From Brassica napus (lineage: Eukaryota > Streptophyta > Magnoliopsida > Brassicales > Brassicaceae): a stretch of DNA of 64,000 nt. The position numbers were made by a program, and so were the translations under genes. The stretch is from positions 46,879 through 110,878 of the forward strand of contig NW_026015157.1 in the NCBI RefSeq assembly GCF_020379485.1, read 5' to 3'. This document shows, piece by piece, positions 8,596 to 19,800 of this stretch (its first letter is position 1; each line of letters starts with the position of its first letter). A model generated the notes under the pieces. The model searched no databases. It was not told where the DNA came from and saw only the letters and a list, made by a program, of their open reading frames with translations.

Positions 8596-11500
8596 TCAGT
8601 GACATGGAAGATCCGTGAGTCCAAGTTTAGGGTGGATGAACTCACAAACCTTGCTGCTGGCTGCCTTGGTGAATATGTCAGCTAGTTGATCTTCACTTCT
8701 TGTGTAGCATGGAAGAATCACTTGCTGCTCCACTGCTTGTCTCACCTTGTGACAGTCCACTTCTATATGCTTAGTCCTCTCATGGAACACAGAGTTTGAT
8801 GCAATGTGTATTGCTGCCTGATTGTCACAATGCATAGTCATTGGCGTGGAGATCTCTATGCCCAAGTCCTTTAGCAGTCCCTTGATCCATATGAGTTCAC
8901 TAGTAAGCTTCCTCATAGATCGGTACTCTGCCTCAGCACTTGAGCAAGAGACCACCTTCTGCTTCTTGCTCTTCCATGTGACTAGGTTTCCTCCAATAAA
9001 GGTGCAATAGCCTGTGGTTGATCTCCTATCAACTCTATCTCCAGCCCAATCAGCATCACAATACCCAACAACTTCAGTACTCTTATTGCAAGCCATCCAC
9101 ACTCCCTGACCTGGCGCCTCTCTTAAGTATCTCAAGATCCTTTCCACCATGTTCCAATGATGTACCTTAGGAGCTTGCATGTGTTGGCTCACCTGGTTCA
9201 CAGCAAAACACACATCCGGCCTTGTGATAGTAAGATAGATAAGCTTCCCAACCATTCTTCTATACCTCTTGACATCCTCAAAGGGAGTTGCATCAAACTC
9301 CCCCTCACGCATAACCTTGTAGCCTTCTTCTAGTGGTGTCTTGGCCACTCTTCCTCCAAGGTCTCCTGCCTCCTTTAGGATGTCCAAAGTATACTTCCTT
9401 TGGGACATGAACAATCCCTCCCTTGATCTACACATCTCAATGCCAAGGAAATATTTCAGTTCTCCTAGGTCTTTGATGTCAAATGCGGTCTTGAGGAATG
9501 TCTTAGTTGAGCTGATCTCTTCCTTGTCACTACCAGTGATGATGATGTCATCCACATAGACCAGAATCACAACGATCCCTTGCTGGCTGGTGAGAGTAAA
9601 CAGTGTGTGATCCGCTTGAGACTTCACAAAGCCTCTCCCATTTAGTGTGGTGCTTAGCTTGTGGTACCAAGCTCTTGGTGATTGTTTCAGGCCATAGATA
9701 GCCTTCCTGAGTCTGAGAACATTCCCTGGTTTCACCATCTCTTCCATTCCGGGAGGTGGCCTCATATATACTTCATCCTCTAGTTCACCTTGCAAGAATG
9801 CATTCTTCACATCCATTTGCCAAAGATCCCATTCTAGGTTCACTGCCAATGAGAGGAGGATCCGGATAGTATGGAGCTTGGCTACTGGTGCAAAAGTGTC
9901 TAGGTAGTCTTCTCCATATACTTGTGTGTAACCTCTTGCCACTAGTCTGGTCTTTTTCCTTTCTGGCTTCCCATTTGCAAGGTACTTGATGGTATGTATG
10001 AGCCTGCTAGTCACGGCTTTCTTCCCTTTTGGAAGCTCTGTCTCATACCAGGTGTTATTCCTTTCCATGGCCCCCATTTCATCATCCACTGAGCTCCTCC
10101 ATTCATCATCCTCCATAGCTTCTGCATACGTTTTTGGTATCCATTCCTGGTCCAATGAACTCACAAAGGCTTGATGTTCTTCTGGATATTGAGCAAGGGT
10201 GCATACTCCACTTACTGGATGTGCCACGGCTTGAGCATTGTAGTAGATTCTTGTCTTAACCCAATCTGAAGTCGGTCTCCTGATCCTTGTACTTCTTCTT
10301 AGGGCTGGTGTCTGCTCAGGTTCACTACCTTGAGCTTCAGTTTCTGGTTGTTCCATCTCATCTTGATCATGAGACAATACTGAGTTTTCTTCAGGTTGAG
10401 CTTGCGCAGATTGTTCAGGTTGATCTTGCGCAGATTTTTCTCCATTGCCCCCCTCATGATCATGATGAGAGACTTCATTATCTCGTACCTCAGCTCCATC
10501 ATGCTGAGGGGTAGTATCCCGGCTCTTTTCTGGTTCCCTTGGTAAGCTGATGCCAAGTCTTTCCATAAGAACTTTCAGGTTGTTAGCTCTGTCCGAGGCA
10601 GAATGAGATAGATCTTTGAGTTCTCCCCAACTCTTCTCATCATAGTAGGCCTTGGATTCCATGAACTTAACATCTCTGGATACTAGGACTCTCCTTGTTT
10701 CTGGTACGTAGCATTTGTACCCTTTCTGATGTGTGGAGTACCCAATAAACATAGCCTTTGTGCTCTTTGCTTCTAGCTTGTTCCTTAATTCTCCTGGAAT
10801 CAAAACAAAACACACACACCCAAACACACGCAAATGGTCAATGGATGATCTAGATTTGTTTAGTACCTCATAGGGAGTGGCATCAAGGAGGACTCTTGTA
10901 GGTGTGCGGTTGATTAGATAGGTGGCCGTGACCACTGCATCTCCCCAAAAACGTTTAGGTACATTGGCATGGAACATCATACTCCTCGCCACTTCCATCA
11001 AGTGTCTATTCTTTCTCTCAGCAACTCCATTTTGTTGAGGTGTATAAGGGCAGCTAGTTTGTTGAATGATTCCATGTGAGGCTAGGTGTTGTTTGAAGGC
11101 TGTGCTAGTATACTCACCACCATTATCTGATCTAAGAATTTTGATCTTAACATTGAAATGGTTAGTTATATAGCTCTGAAAGTTTTTAAAAGCTTCTAGC
11201 ACTCTATCCTTAGATTGCAACAAGGTGATCCATGTGTATTTAGATTTTTCATCAATGAATGTCACAAAATATTTATGTTGCTCTCTAGATGCACATGGGG
11301 CAGTCCATACGTCAGAATGTATGAGATCAAAGCAATTATCATATTGAGTCTTTGATTTAGGAAACACAGTTCTACAATGTTTTCCTAAGATACAAGCCTC
11401 ACAATCACTTTTAAAAGAAATGCTAGGTAACAGGATGTTCAAGGCATGAGAATGAGGATGTCCTAGTCTAGCATGCCATATTACATCTTTAGGGAATTCA

Positions 11501-12984
11501 GAAACAGAATGAAAAGCAGGAAATAAATCAGTTGTGGATCTTGTGTCCTCAAGCAAGTACAAGTCTCCCTTGGTAACACCTTTGCCAAGCAACTTACTAG
11601 AATCAATATCCTGAAAGTACACACTGTTAGGCGTGAATGTAACTTGACAATTGAGATCATTAGTTACTTTCTTAACAGATAATAGATTTGAAGCAAAGGT
11701 GGGCATATAGAAAGCCTTAGTTTCTTTATCAAACAGTTTAAGGTTACCTACACCTTTTATTGGGATTTTATCTCCATTTGCTATCATCACATTTCCTAAG
11801 GCCGGTTCTATGTTTTTAATCAGTTCTAAGTCACTTATCATGTGATGAGAAGCACCAGAATCTATAACTAAGGGCTTAGCCGATTTAAAAACTCTTATAG
11901 TGTCATTAGCAGTATGTGAAGCATTAAGAGAAACACCAAGGTTTTTAGATATACCAGATTCTTTTAGAGCCTTGATGAGAGCAGTTAAGTCAGACTTCTT
12001 GATGGTCTCATCCAGGTTGGCCCTTGGCGTGGCATAGCCTGATGTGGAGGCAGTTGCACTTCCCACACCTAGGTTGCTTATGCCCATGGTGATTGGTGTT
12101 GTTGGCTCCGCACCATCAGCTGAGAAGTTGGCCCTTGCATCTTGGTATTGGGAGCGAGTCTCCCTAAACTTGCTGGGCTTAAGGTGGGGATGGAGTATCC
12201 AGCATTTGTCCTTCAAGTGACCCTTCTTCTTGCAGTGGTCACAGGTCAGGCCTTTCCTCTCATCTTGTTTGTAAGCCGCCTTGTTTGCCACTGCTTGTTC
12301 TGCTTGATGCGCCATGCTTAAGTCTCCCTTGCCACCAAACAAGCCAACTGAGCCTTCTTCCTTCTGGATTTGAGCACATACTTCATCCAGGTCAGGTAGC
12401 TTGTCAGCTCTTAGGATGTGCTTGATCAAGCTCCCATAAGATGGGTTAAGAGTGAGCAGCAGTCCAAACACTCTGTCCTCCTCACGCCTGGTTAGAAGCG
12501 TGGCATGGTCAGTGGTGTGTGGTCTTAGCAGTTCCATCTCTGCCCAAAGAGACCTAAACTTGCCAAAGTGTGGTTGAAACTCCACATCTCCTTGGTTGAG
12601 CGCATTGATGGCTCTCTTCACTTCAAAGACTCTTGTGAGGTTGGAGACATTTCCATACACTTTGTAAAGTGTATCCCACAGCTGTTTGGTAGTCTCACAG
12701 TAAGAGTAAGACTCCATGATGGCGGGTTCAAGAGAGCTGAGGAGCACTGTGAGAACCATGAGGTCTTCCTGAGCCCACTTGTCTTCATCAGCTACCACCA
12801 TTTCCTGTCCATCTTCTCCTTGGTTGGTTTGTTTTGGAGCCGCTTCTGCTGAGACATGACTCCACAAACCCTTTCCTCCAAGGGCAATTTTCACCATCCT
12901 GGCCCATAAGAGGTAGTTAATCCCCTTCAGAGTCACAGGTATGCTGATGCGGTTGTTGTTGTTGTTGTTGTTGTTGTTCTCCAT
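8596..12984 (-). CDS. Element C Gag-Pol polyprotein (1,462 aa)
   Basis: A single-ORF copia polyprotein. Residues 1-245 are Gag, beginning with an Asn run and NYLLWARMV. A CCHC zinc knuckle (CDHCKKKGHLKDKC) lies near residue 247, and the aspartic protease motif DSGASHHM near 374. The integrase zinc region begins at HARLGHPH near 505 and ends in CEACILGKHC; its core has SDVW, SDNGGEY (about 621) and ERKNRHL. The basic linker motif LRRSTR precedes reverse transcriptase, which has YVDD near 1141. RNase H has CDADWAGD (about 1315), SSAEAEYR and HCDNQAA. Integrase before RT places it in Ty1/copia. No frameshift or stop is visible and all catalytic motifs are present. The ATG at 12982-12984 lies 78 bp after the PBS, and MEN resembles the starts of E and F. 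Confidence 0.96.
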   Translation of the reverse strand: MENNNNNNNNNRISIPVTLKGINYLLWARMVKIALGGKGLWSHVSAEAAPKQTNQGEDGQEMVVADEDKWAQEDLMVLTVLLSSLEPAIMESYSYCETTKQLWDTLYKVYGNVSNLTRVFEVKRAINALNQGDVEFQPHFGKFRSLWAEMELLRPHTTDHATLLTRREEDRVFGLLLTLNPSYGSLIKHILRADKLPDLDEVCAQIQKEEGSVGLFGGKGDLSMAHQAEQAVANKAAYKQDERKGLTCDHCKKKGHLKDKCWILHPHLKPSKFRETRSQYQDARANFSADGAEPTTPITMGISNLGVGSATASTSGYATPRANLDETIKKSDLTALIKALKESGISKNLGVSLNASHTANDTIRVFKSAKPLVIDSGASHHMISDLELIKNIEPALGNVMIANGDKIPIKGVGNLKLFDKETKAFYMPTFASNLLSVKKVTNDLNCQVTFTPNSVYFQDIDSSKLLGKGVTKGDLYLLEDTRSTTDLFPAFHSVSEFPKDVIWHARLGHPHSHALNILLPSISFKSDCEACILGKHCRTVFPKSKTQYDNCFDLIHSDVWTAPCASREQHKYFVTFIDEKSKYTWITLLQSKDRVLEAFKNFQSYITNHFNVKIKILRSDNGGEYTSTAFKQHLASHGIIQQTSCPYTPQQNGVAERKNRHLMEVARSMMFHANVPKRFWGDAVVTATYLINRTPTRVLLDATPYEVLNKSRSSIDHLRVFGCVCFVLIPGELRNKLEAKSTKAMFIGYSTHQKGYKCYVPETRRVLVSRDVKFMESKAYYDEKSWGELKDLSHSASDRANNLKVLMERLGISLPREPEKSRDTTPQHDGAEVRDNEVSHHDHEGGNGEKSAQDQPEQSAQAQPEENSVLSHDQDEMEQPETEAQGSEPEQTPALRRSTRIRRPTSDWVKTRIYYNAQAVAHPVSGVCTLAQYPEEHQAFVSSLDQEWIPKTYAEAMEDDEWRSSVDDEMGAMERNNTWYETELPKGKKAVTSRLIHTIKYLANGKPERKKTRLVARGYTQVYGEDYLDTFAPVAKLHTIRILLSLAVNLEWDLWQMDVKNAFLQGELEDEVYMRPPPGMEEMVKPGNVLRLRKAIYGLKQSPRAWYHKLSTTLNGRGFVKSQADHTLFTLTSQQGIVVILVYVDDIIITGSDKEEISSTKTFLKTAFDIKDLGELKYFLGIEMCRSREGLFMSQRKYTLDILKEAGDLGGRVAKTPLEEGYKVMREGEFDATPFEDVKRYRRMVGKLIYLTITRPDVCFAVNQVSQHMQAPKVHHWNMVERILRYLREAPGQGVWMACNKSTEVVGYCDADWAGDRVDRRSTTGYCTFIGGNLVTWKSKKQKVVSCSSAEAEYRSMRKLTSELIWIKGLLKDLGIEISTPMTMHCDNQAAIHIASNSVFHERTKHIEVDCHKVRQAVEQQVILPCYTRSEDQLADIFTKAASSKVCEFIHPKLGLTDLPCH
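12951..12976. repeat. GTT trinucleotide run in the start of C gag
   Basis: This microsatellite encodes the polyasparagine stretch at residues 3-11 of the C polyprotein. Its length probably varies between copies. Confidence 0.8.
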
Positions 12985-13062
12985 CTTGAGGATTCAAAGA
13001 CCGGCAAGAAAAGAAACAGAGATTTGTTTTGCGGAAGTAGATAAGGGTTTCAAGAGCTTTGT

Positions 13063-13075
13063 TGCTCTGATACCA
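13063..13075 (-). promoter_or_regulatory. Primer binding site of element C
   Basis: TGGTATCAGAGCA on the minus strand directly abuts the 5' LTR; initiator tRNA-Met type. Confidence 0.9.
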
Positions 13076-13157
13076 TGATAAAATGAATGAGTTATAAGAG
13101 TGGCTTGTGTGATTTATCAAGAACAAAGAGAAGAGATAGCTAGGGTTTTACTAAGAA

Positions 13158-13191
<34 letters not shown>

Positions 13192-13615
13192 CGAAAACAT
13201 AAGAGAGAAGTGAGGAAGTATATTTTTCCTTGATCCATTTGGTTCTGATTACATACTTTAAATAGATGCAACAATGAATAAACTAATGGCAAGTTGACAT
13301 AGAAGAAAAGAATAAACAAAGAGGCCTGATCAAGGGCAGGTTGCGCACAGCCAAGGTGGAAAGCGACAGCACCAAACGGCTCTCTCTCCTTTGAACCACG
13401 TTGTCTTCTTCTTCAACGGATCCCTTCTCTTGGCCGACATCTTTTAAATATCTTAAGGCAAGTATAACATCCTTCTTGATCACAGATAAGTCTCCTCTTG
13501 CCTTGCACGCCAAGTTAGATCACACTTGTACGGACAAGCTTACTTTGATCACTCCGGATGTATGTCTTGACTTGATTTCTTCTTCCTCTATGTCATTCAT
13601 GCTTTCATGTCAACA
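13076..13615 (-). repeat. Element C 5' LTR
   Basis: A 540-bp copy with a (GA)n tract near 13162-13188 and TTGTACGGA at 13526-13534, about 270 bp upstream of the TATTTAAA box on the minus strand. Confidence 0.94.
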
Positions 13616-13620
13616 AGGAG

Positions 13621-15780
13621 GGGATCCAAGGGTGAGCTTTACAAACAGGGCCAAACACACAAGGAAAAGGAGTTGGGTAATGAATCCAAAACTCAAATCC
13701 ACCAAGCTCAGATGAGTAGTGTGTATATGAAGGTTCAAGGAACCAGCCCAGGTTCCTTGGCTGTAAGTTAAACCTCCTAAACCTGAACAATAGCTTGTGT
13801 AATGTGTCTGGTCGTTTTTGAGTGATGGTTTAGAGTCCAATGGATCATGATAAGTTGCTAGAAGTTGCATTTTGTCTTAATCTTATCATCTGTGGTTGTT
13901 TTTGTTCCTAGAAGTGTCTGCCTAGGTTGTCATGCATCCATGATATATTGATATCGATTGGGAGTCCTTTAATTGTCATGTCTGCCTTGAGATTGTTAAG
14001 TATCTAGGAGTGTTCCTAGATGTGTGGTGTATTCATGCTGTTGTTGAAATTGATTAGGTTATTAGCCTAGTCTTCTTTAGCATCTGGATTGTCTTAAAAA
14101 TGCATATTGGATTGTATTAAAGAGGCATACATATTGTTCCTGGTGCATTCATATTGTTTCTAAAGCTGTCATAGGAGGTGATAAGCTCTTTTGCAATCTG
14201 TTTTTTTTTAAGCAGTGGCGACCAGTCTTCATTTTATTCAATGATCTGGTCCCATGCTGATGTTACTGATTCCTATCTGAGTTGTAATGGTGTGTAGGAC
14301 ACAGGATGTGACTATTAGACCAGAAGCAGCAACAGGAAAAGGGATATACCCATGTTGATCAGAGCCTGCACAAGATGCATATTCCTGAACATGGAGAAAA
14401 GAGACCATGTTGTTCAGAGCCTACACTTGGTGTATATTACTGACCATGGAGAGACATCTTATGAGTGGAATCAGTTGGCTTAAGCGCAGGCGTAGGAGCT
14501 GTTGTGCTCCTGGTTCAAGAGACTCACAAGGAAGGCCATCACCTAAGTCATGAGGAGACTGGTGGTCCAAAGACATTGGAGCTGAAGGCAAATGGTGATC
14601 CAGTTGGCTTAAGCGCAGATGTTGGTATTGTTGTGCTCCTGGAAGATGGTGAACTGGTTGGCTTAAGCGCAGATGTTGGTATTGTTGTGCTCCCAGTTCA
14701 AAACTCATTGAAGCTCACGTTCAAGCTTGTCACTATACTCAGTCAAGCTTGAGGAGGGGAATATCAGTGAGCTACCAAAAGATCCATGAAGCTTACTGTA
14801 TCCAGTGTCCCATTTCCTCATAGAAGACCAGCAAGAGGTTGGCGAATTAAAAGAGGACTTAAGTGATCAGTCTGAAGAAGCTGTCACTCCTCACTGTTCT
14901 TACCAGCCAGATGCAAGGATTATTCAATCAGGGACATTCTTGGCTAAGCAATCACATGATGGTGGCAAATTATGGAGTTGCAAAGTCCCCCTACATGTTG
15001 AAACTTCAAGAGAACAATGCAAAGGCTGGGTGTGAGAAGGAATGGCATGGAGGATTCAAGTGCTCTGCACTCCTCATCAACATTCCAGAAACTAATGCAA
15101 GGGAAGTACCTAAAACCATCCTTATTCTTATGTGAGAATAGGTTTTCCCCTTGAGAATTGATACATGCATTCTTTGTATGATTGAATCAGGTACCTATTG
15201 AGCTCATGAACAAAGACAAGCTTTGTCTCAACCCCTAAATAGAGGCAAGAAGCCAGAAGAAAGGGGGAGACAAGCTCAGGTCATAAGAAGAAGCTCAAAG
15301 GTGATTTGATGGTGAAGGAATTGGCGCCAATCCAAGTTTGCAAGTAGTGGATTCACTCTTGCATCACTCAGTACCAACCGTGTAATTGAAGTTCCATAAT
15401 CCGGACTGTGCCTTACCAAGTGGGGATTCAATTGGAGTCCACTCCTCACCATTCTTATAAAAGGGAAGCACCTTAAACTCATCTCAATACATTCATGATT
15501 GTCCTTATACTTAAAATATTATTGAGGTTGATATGATGAGTGCATTTCCTTAAGAACTGATGCACTTTTGAAATGATGTATCAGGTACCAAAATAAGCTT
15601 GAGCCTCACTGAAGATGATGATGATGATCCGGTCATGTCCTAGCCTTCCTAAGGTGGCTTGAAGCCAGTTGAGAGAGGGAGACCCTAAACCGGCCACAAA
15701 ATGATCCAGCCGGCTACTTGTGCTCAAGGATAGCAAGTTATGGTGATTCATACTTGCTATACCTATTAGGCCACGATCCA
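13621..15780 (+). other. Element B interior downstream of C, non-coding
   Basis: No gag-pol motif is visible. A short repeat cluster lies at 14471-14700. A PPT-like GAGGAGGGGA occurs at 14751-14760, just after CAAGCTT repeats. A 9-bp inverted repeat (ATAGCAAGT/ACTTGCTAT) lies near 15730-15760. ORFs of 60-95 codons occur but show no family features. Confidence 0.75.
14471..14700. repeat. Three-copy minisatellite in element B
   Basis: Three imperfect copies of a roughly 40-bp unit containing GTTGGCTTAAGCGCAG and TTGTTGTGCTCC begin near 14472, 14602 and 14657. The same three copies are inverted in B' (about 40080-40310). The two ORFs crossing it in opposite directions owe their open frames to this repeat. 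Confidence 0.7.
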
Positions 15781-15979
15781 GAGCCTAAGGACTCCACCAT
15801 GATGAATCTGAAGTTCCTTAGGCTCACTGGCCAATCCCTAAGCTTTGTAGAAACTCCACTCTTTTTCCCTTAGCAAGTTTTGTCCCAATGGGTTTTCTTG
15901 CTAAGGTTTTTTAATGAGAGAGCTTCTTCAAGGTTCCAAGCTTGTCCAAGGATCTCCTATGGTCAAGCTTGAGGGGGAG
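15781..15979 (+). other. 3' structured module of element B: hairpin I, hairpin II, PPT
   Basis: Hairpin I pairs GAGCCTAAGGA (15781-15791) with TCCTTAGGCTC (15815-15825) perfectly. Hairpin II (15868-15906) pairs CCTTAGCAAG with CTTGCTAAGG perfectly around a nested CCC/GGG. The PPT GAGGGGGAG is 15971-15979. Arm sequences differ from those of A but remain complementary. Confidence 0.75.
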
Positions 15980-16875
15980 TGTTGAAATGAAGAAGGGAAT
16001 GACCAGAAGAAGAATCTGGTTCATGATCCAAGTTTGATATTGTAGAGGAAGTAATCCGGATACTTCAAGATGAGACTAGTTCATACAGACTTGTGAACCA
16101 AGTTTTGGTTAGAGTGGAGAAGGAAGAAGCATGGCTGTGTGTGATCCATTGATCTTAGAAATAAAGAAGACAAAGAGAAGAAGAGATACTTGAAAAGATT
16201 CAGGTCTGGAAAACCTTGCTACACAAGGCAGTCCGTACAGTCTTGGCTACCAAGTTACCTAGAGTGACTTGGATGGTAAGGCAGGTGAGGAACTCGTCCA
16301 GCTTGATCTTCTGAAGCAGATTTGAAGTTAAAATGGAGCATCAGACCGTTGGAGAGAGCTGAGACAAGTTGGGAATTAAATAGAGTAAAAGTCACATGTG
16401 CATAAGAGGATGAACCTGTTGTCACTTTCACCCAACCAGGCTGTGCCCATATCTCTCTCCTGTCACTCTCTACTCCCTCTGGTCGAGATTCACCTTGGCT
16501 GTACCTTCCTGGCTTCATCAGAAAACCCTACAATATTATTTGTTTAGTAAAACCCTGTTTTAGTATTTGTTTAATATGTGTGCTTGTCTATTTAAGACAA
16601 TGCTGTATCTGATTGTAAACTAAGGAGAGTAAAACTCTTTCTTCACATACTCTGGTTACTAAACTCTCAGATTCTCCTATTCTCTCTATTCTCTTGTCTC
16701 TCACGACCTCCATTACTCCCTTATACTCTAGCATACTCAGAAACTCTCCCAAACACTTTATACTCTCTTCACTCTCTCATTACTTTCAATTGCTCATCAA
16801 TCACTCTCTCTGGTTTCATACTGAACCAGAAGCTTATTCTCATCATATTCCTGTTATTTCATCTCAATTCTTTCA
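15980..16875 (+). repeat. Element B 3' LTR
   Basis: 896 bp, with no difference noticed from the 5' LTR. It is followed by TSD ATAAC at 16876-16880 and in-phase satellite. Confidence 0.95.
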
Positions 16876-19800
16876 ATAACTCCTTCATCCCAACTCCTAT
16901 GAGATTTATTCAACTTCCTGGTGATTCTCCACCACTTTATGTATCAAAATCAAGCTTCTCACAAAGTGATTCATCCTGGCTTAATTGGAACGACGAGGAA
17001 GTTGTCATATTCTCAAACTGGGAAACTGGAATCACCTGATTTGAAAGTGGGATAACTTCTTTTTGCCAACTCCTATGAGATTTATTCAACTTCCTGGTTT
17101 CATTGGAACGACGAAGAAGCTGTCCTATTCCGAAACTGGGAAAGTGGAATCACCTGATTTGAAAGTGGAATAACTTCTTCTTGCCAACTCCTATGAGATT
17201 TATTCAACTTCCTGGTGATTCTCCACCACTTTATGTATCCAAATAATGCTTCTCACAAAGAGATTATCCTGGTTTTATTGGAACGACGAAGAAGCTGTGC
17301 TATTCCCAAACTGGGAAACTGGAATCACCTGATTTGAAAGTGGGATAACTCCTTCATCCCAACTCCTATGAGATTTATTCAACTTCCTGGTGATTCTCCA
17401 CCACTTTATGTATCCAAATAAAGCTTCTCACAAAGTGAGTCATCCTGGTTTGATTGGAACGACGAAGAAGCTGTCTTATTCCCAAACTGGGAAACTAGAA
17501 TCACCTGATTTGAAAGTGGGATAACTTCTTCATCCCAATTCCTATGAGATTTATTCAACTTCCTGGTGATTATCCACCACTTTATGTATCCAAATCAAGC
17601 TTCTCACAAAGTGATTCATCCTGGTTTGATTGGAACGACGAAGAAGCTGTGCAATTCCCAAACTGGGAAACTGGAATCACCTGGTTTGCAAGTGGGATAA
17701 CTTCTTCTTGCCAACTCCTATGAGATTTATTCAACTTCCTGGTGATTCTCCACCACTTTATGTATCCAAATCAAGCTTCTCACAAAGAGATTCATCCTGG
17801 TTTGATTGGAACGACGATGAAGCTATCCTATTCCCAAACTGGGAAACTGGAATCACCTGATTTGAAAGTGGGATAACTTCTTCTTGCCAACTCCTATGAG
17901 ATTTATTCAACTTCCTGGTGATTTTCCACCACTTTATGTATCCATATCAAGCTTCTCACAAAGTGATTCATCCTGGTTTGATTGGAACGACGATGAAGCT
18001 GTGCTATTCCCAAACTGGGAAACTGGAATCACCTGATTTGAAAGTGGGATAACTTCTTCATCCCAACTCCTATGAGATTTATTCAACTTCCTGGTGATTC
18101 TCCACCACTTTAGGTATCCAAATAAAGCTTCTCACAAAGAGATTCATCCTGGTTTGATTGGAACGATGAAAAAGCTGTCTTATTCCCAAACTGAGAAACT
18201 GGAATCACCTGATTTAAAAGTGGGATAACTTCTTCATCCCAACTCCTATGAGATTTATTCAACTTCCTGGTGATTCTCCACCACTTTATGTATCCAAATC
18301 AAGCTTCTCACAAAGTGAGTCATCCTGGTTTGATTGGAACGACGATGAAGCTGTGCTATTCCCAAACTGGGAAACTGGAATCACCTGATTTGAAAGTGGG
18401 ATAACTTCTTCTTGCCAACTCCTATGAGATTTATTCAACTTCCTGGTGATTCTCCACCACTTTATGTATCAAAATCAAGCTTCTCACAAAGTGATTCATC
18501 CTGGCTTGATTGGAACGACGAGGAAGTTGTCCTATTCCCAAACTGGGAAACTGGAATCACCTGATTTGAAAGTGGGATAACTTCTTCTTGCCAACTCCTA
18601 TGATATTTATTCAACTTCCTGGTGATTCTCCACCACTTTATGTATCCAAATAAAGCTTCTCACGAAGAGATACATCCTGGTTTGATTGGAACGACGAAGA
18701 AGCTGTCTTTTCCCAAACTGGGAAACTGGAATCACCTGATTTGAAAGTGGGATAACTTCTTCATCCCAATTCCTATGAGATTTATTCAACTTCCTGGTGA
18801 TTATCCACCACTTTATGTATCCAAATCAAGCTTCTCACAAAGTGATTCATCCTGGTTTGATTGGAACGACGATGAAGCTGTGCTATTCCCAAACTTGGAA
18901 ACTGGAATCACCTGATTTGAAAGTGGGATAACTTCTTCATCCCAACTCCTATGAGATTTATTCAACTTCCTGGTGATTCTCCACCACTTTAGGTATCCAA
19001 ATCAAGCTTCTCACAAAGTGATTCATCCTGGTTTTATTGGAACGACGATGAAGCTGTGCTATTTCCAAACTGGGAAACTGGAATCACCTGATTTGAAAGT
19101 GGGATAACTTCTTCTTGCCAACTCCTATGATATTTATTTAACTTCCTGGTGATTCTCCACCACTTTATGTATCCAAATCAAGCTTCTCACAAAGTGATTC
19201 ATCCTGGTTTGATTGGAACGACGATGAAGCTGTGCTATTCCCAAACTGGAAAACTGGAATCACCTGATTTGAAAGTGGGATAACTTCTTCATCCCAACTC
19301 CTATGAGATTTATTCAACTTCCTGGTGATTTTCCACCACTTTAGGTATCCAAATCAAGCTTCTCACAAAGTGAGTCATCCTGGTTTGATTGGAACGACGA
19401 AGAAGCTGTCTTATTCCCAAACTGGGAAACTGAAATCACCTGATTTGAAAGTGGGATAACTCCTCCATCCCACTCCTATGAGAATTATTCAACTTCCTGG
19501 TGATTCTCCACCACTTTATGTATCAAAATCAAGCTTCTCACAAAGTGATTCATCCTGGCTTAATTGGAACGACGAGGAAGTTGTCATATTCTCAAACTGG
19601 GAAACTGGAATCACCTGATTTGAAAGTGGGATAACTTCTTTTTGCCAACTCCTATGAGATTTATTCAACTTCCTGGTTTCATTGGAACGACGAAGAAGCT
19701 GTCCTATTCCAAACTGGGAAAGTGGAATCACCTGATTTGAAAGTGGAATAACTTCTTCTTGCCAACTCCTATGAGATTTATTCAACTTCCTGCTGATTCT

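Larger units (their letters stand above)
7910..13615 (-). mobile_element. Element C: intact autonomous Ty1/copia retrotransposon nested in B
   Basis: A 5,706-bp element on the minus strand. LTRs of 542 bp (7910-8451) and 540 bp (13076-13615) have TG...CA ends. The TSD AGGAG lies at 7905-7909 and 13616-13620, and B' carries a single AGGAG at the corresponding empty site near 41153-41165. The PBS and PPT abut the LTRs, and one uninterrupted gag-pol ORF spans the interior. The LTRs differ mainly in a (GA)n tract and one C/G change, so insertion is young. It is the only complete autonomous element in the left half and could supply proteins to A, B and D types. Confidence 0.96.
5520..16875 (+). 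mobile_element. Element B: non-autonomous LTR retrotransposon carrying nested element C
   Basis: LTRs of 896 bp each run from TGTTGAAATG to TTCTTTCA, flanked by TSD ATAAC (5515-5519 and 16876-16880) in satellite DNA. I noticed no difference between the LTRs, so insertion is recent. Without element C the element is about 5.65 kb. It has no protease, integrase or RT. It keeps the initiator-Met PBS, the PPT, the 3' hairpins and a 104-codon mini-Gag ORF. The inverted copy B' (37900-43428) lacks C and shows the uninterrupted site. B'' (from 61140) is the segmentally duplicated copy. Confidence 0.95.

Noticed and set aside
14465..14752. 95-codon ORFs on both strands of the B interior
   Set aside because: Both are created by the three-copy minisatellite; opposite frames are open over the same repeat, and neither resembles a protein family.
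16876..17092. CENP-B box or similar known binding motif in the monomer
   Set aside because: I found no match to the mammalian CENP-B box. The GGAACGACGA stretch is conserved, but I know of no binding protein for it.
17630..17860. Repeated 60-95 codon ORFs in the satellite (17630, 20208, 26832, 56147 and minus-strand sets)
   Set aside because: They cross monomer boundaries and recur only because the satellite recurs. They have no start context, no domain, and are destroyed by monomer variants.
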